Shown piece by piece: positions 62,732 through 64,000 of a stretch of 64,000 nt of DNA. Position 1 is the stretch's first letter, and each line of letters opens with the position of its first letter. Source of the DNA: Roseimaritima multifibrata (lineage in GTDB: Bacteria; Planctomycetota; Planctomycetia; Pirellulales; Pirellulaceae); assembly GCF_007741495.1 (NCBI RefSeq), contig NZ_CP036262.1:2542001-2606000 (forward strand). The letters are read 5' to 3'. The translations under genes and the position numbers were made by a program. The notes under the pieces were generated by a model, which was given only the letters and a program-made list of their open reading frames with translations, had not been told where the DNA came from and ran no database searches.

Positions 62732-64000
62732 CTATTGCAGTTTTGCTAGTTCTGCAAAGTCCTCCTTCAGGTTGCCGTACAGTCGCTGGTAGATCGGGTA
62801 CAGCTGGTTGTAAGTCTTGGTGGCTTTGCGGTCGGCGGGAGTTTGTTCTGCAACTTTGATGGTCGCCTTGCACGCTTCGGCGATCGATTTGTAGGCCTGG
62901 TCCCCCACGGCAGCCAATAGCGCGACTCCGAACGCGGGCCCTTGTTCGACTTCTAACGTCGATACTTTTTTGCCAAAGACGTCGGCCTGCATCTGTCGCC
63001 AAAGTGGGTTTTTGCTGCCTCCGCCGGAGGCTCGGATTTCGCGGACGGGGACATCCAATCCGCGGATGATTTCCAGGCTGTCGCGGAGTGCAAAGGTGAC
63101 TCCTTCCATTACCGCCCGAGTCATTTCGGCTCGCTGGTGCGTCGTGTTCAATCCGATAAATGCGCCGCGTGCCGAAGGGTCGGCATGAGGGGTTCGTTCG
63201 CCGTTCAAGTAAGGCAGGAACAACAGGCCACCACTCCCGGCAGCGGCGTTGGCTGCTTCGTTGGTCGCTCCTTGGTAGCGATCCTTTTTGCCAATTCCGG
63301 ACAACCCCTGAAGGATCGAATCGACCCACCACTGCAGGGCGCCTCCGCTGGTTAGGTTCACGCCCATCATGTGCCATTTGCCTCGCACGGCATGGCAGAA
63401 CGTATGGAGGCGACCTTCCGAATCGTATTGTGGAGTGTCGCTATGGACGAACATGACTCCCGAAGTTCCGACCGACGTGCTGAGGATTCCTCGTTTGACA
63501 ACGCCATTGCCAACGGCTCCCGCTGCACAGTCGCCCGCTCCGCCAACGACTTTGCAGTCGGTCGTCAATCCCAACGTTTCGGCCGCTTCCTTTGAAAGGG
63601 TGCCGGTGACGTCCTCGCTTTCGTAGACAGGGGGAAGAAGGTCCGGATCCAGTTCTAGTTTGCTGAGCAGTCTTTTGCTCCATTTTCGTTTGACCACGTC
63701 TAGCAGCAGCGTCCCGCTGGCGTCGCTTACTTCCGAAGCGTATTCGCCGGTCAGGCGACGACGGATTTCATCCTTGGGAAGCAGGACTTTTGCCAAGCGG
63801 TCAAAGTTCCGCGGTTCGCGGTTGCGAAGCCACAAAATCTTGGGGGCGGTGAATCCGGTCAGGGCAGGGTTGGCGACCATTTTGATCAACGCTTTTCGGC
63901 CACCGGCACGCGTCGTGATCTCATCGCATTCCGCGACCGTTCGTTGATCGTTCCACAGCAGCGCCGGTCGAATGACTTTGTCCTGCTTGTCCAAGAAGAC
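62732..64000 (-). CDS. xylB: Xylulokinase (FGGY family), N-terminus outside window
   Basis: The visible 422 residues of this kinase lack only the first phosphate-binding segment. They include RPALLWNDQRTVAECDEI (substrate site), DASGTLLLDV, VVGGAGDCAAGAVGNGVVKR, the ATP site SVGTSGVMFV, and the C-terminal IRASGGGSKNPLWRQMQADV. It phosphorylates D-xylulose to xylulose 5-phosphate, linking to rpe at the other end of the window functionally. The gene continues beyond base 64000. Confidence 0.92.
   Translation of the reverse strand, partial: VFLDKQDKVIRPALLWNDQRTVAECDEITTRAGGRKALIKMVANPALTGFTAPKILWLRNREPRNFDRLAKVLLPKDEIRRRLTGEYASEVSDASGTLLLDVVKRKWSKRLLSKLELDPDLLPPVYESEDVTGTLSKEAAETLGLTTDCKVVGGAGDCAAGAVGNGVVKRGILSTSVGTSGVMFVHSDTPQYDSEGRLHTFCHAVRGKWHMMGVNLTSGGALQWWVDSILQGLSGIGKKDRYQGATNEAANAAAGSGGLLFLPYLNGERTPHADPSARGAFIGLNTTHQRAEMTRAVMEGVTFALRDSLEIIRGLDVPVREIRASGGGSKNPLWRQMQADVFGKKVSTLEVEQGPAFGVALLAAVGDQAYKSIAEACKATIKVAEQTPADRKATKTYNQLYPIYQRLYGNLKEDFAELAKLQ

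Overview
The window looks like chromosome from a planctomycete, most likely a Rhodopirellula-like member of the Pirellulaceae. The evidence is the gene content: two DUF1559 proteins with prepilin-type N-termini, a formylglycine sulfatase, short secreted proteins of planctomycete type, an LptE/BamD-like outer-membrane pair, and many secreted or lipid-anchored proteins of unknown function. This is inferred from protein families only; there is no rRNA or tRNA gene in the window to confirm it.

Layout. 0-16 kb: chromosomal housekeeping and envelope genes. These are the end of a chemotaxis receptor, rpe, a catalytically dead histidine-phosphatase-like protein, a kinase behind accD, a GH10-like protein without catalytic residues, a two-module ABC-2 permease, an M24 peptidase, a TerB-AAA-zinc-ribbon ATPase, an alpha/beta hydrolase and a lone receiver protein. 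A structured small RNA candidate with promoter and terminator lies at 11.25-11.49 kb. 16-30 kb: an integron cassette array. About 17 attC-like sites, all in one orientation, separate small minus-strand genes, mostly of unknown function. No integron integrase is present. The array includes four tandem copies of a four-helix-bundle cassette with Glu-His tails, a toxin-antitoxin cassette with a nonsense mutation in the toxin, an ankyrin cassette, and two nearly identical group II introns. Both introns sit at the same position in an attC site and on the strand opposite to the cassette genes. 30-40 kb: a LOV-domain sensor kinase, then a tightly packed eight-gene pseudopilus-like operon with three GspF-like membrane proteins, three pseudopilin-type proteins and two DUF1559 proteins. 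40-64 kb: a PIG-L deacetylase, a pterin dehydratase, rsmD, a secreted cyclophilin, an envelope-biogenesis group (lptE, BamD-like, recO, TPR), a DUF11 surface protein, queF/queE, purE/purK, a rhomboid protease, a thioredoxin-like protein, an AroE-like pseudoenzyme, a sulfatase, and a xylulokinase cut by the window edge.

Repeats. Intergenic regions carry a REP-like palindrome family at 3.3, 7.4-8.0 and 59.5-59.9 kb; every copy keeps a GNRA-type tetraloop on one strand. There is also a 29-bp-arm hairpin at 41.8 kb with a partial copy at 58.2 kb, and several 8-bp and 15-bp minisatellites.

The most interesting part is the integrase-less cassette array with its attC-targeting introns, one of which is a 619-bp deletion derivative of the other. 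No function is claimed for cassette genes beyond what motifs show. Start codons were chosen by motif, signal peptide, overlap or ribosome-binding site where possible; several use TTG or GTG and remain uncertain.
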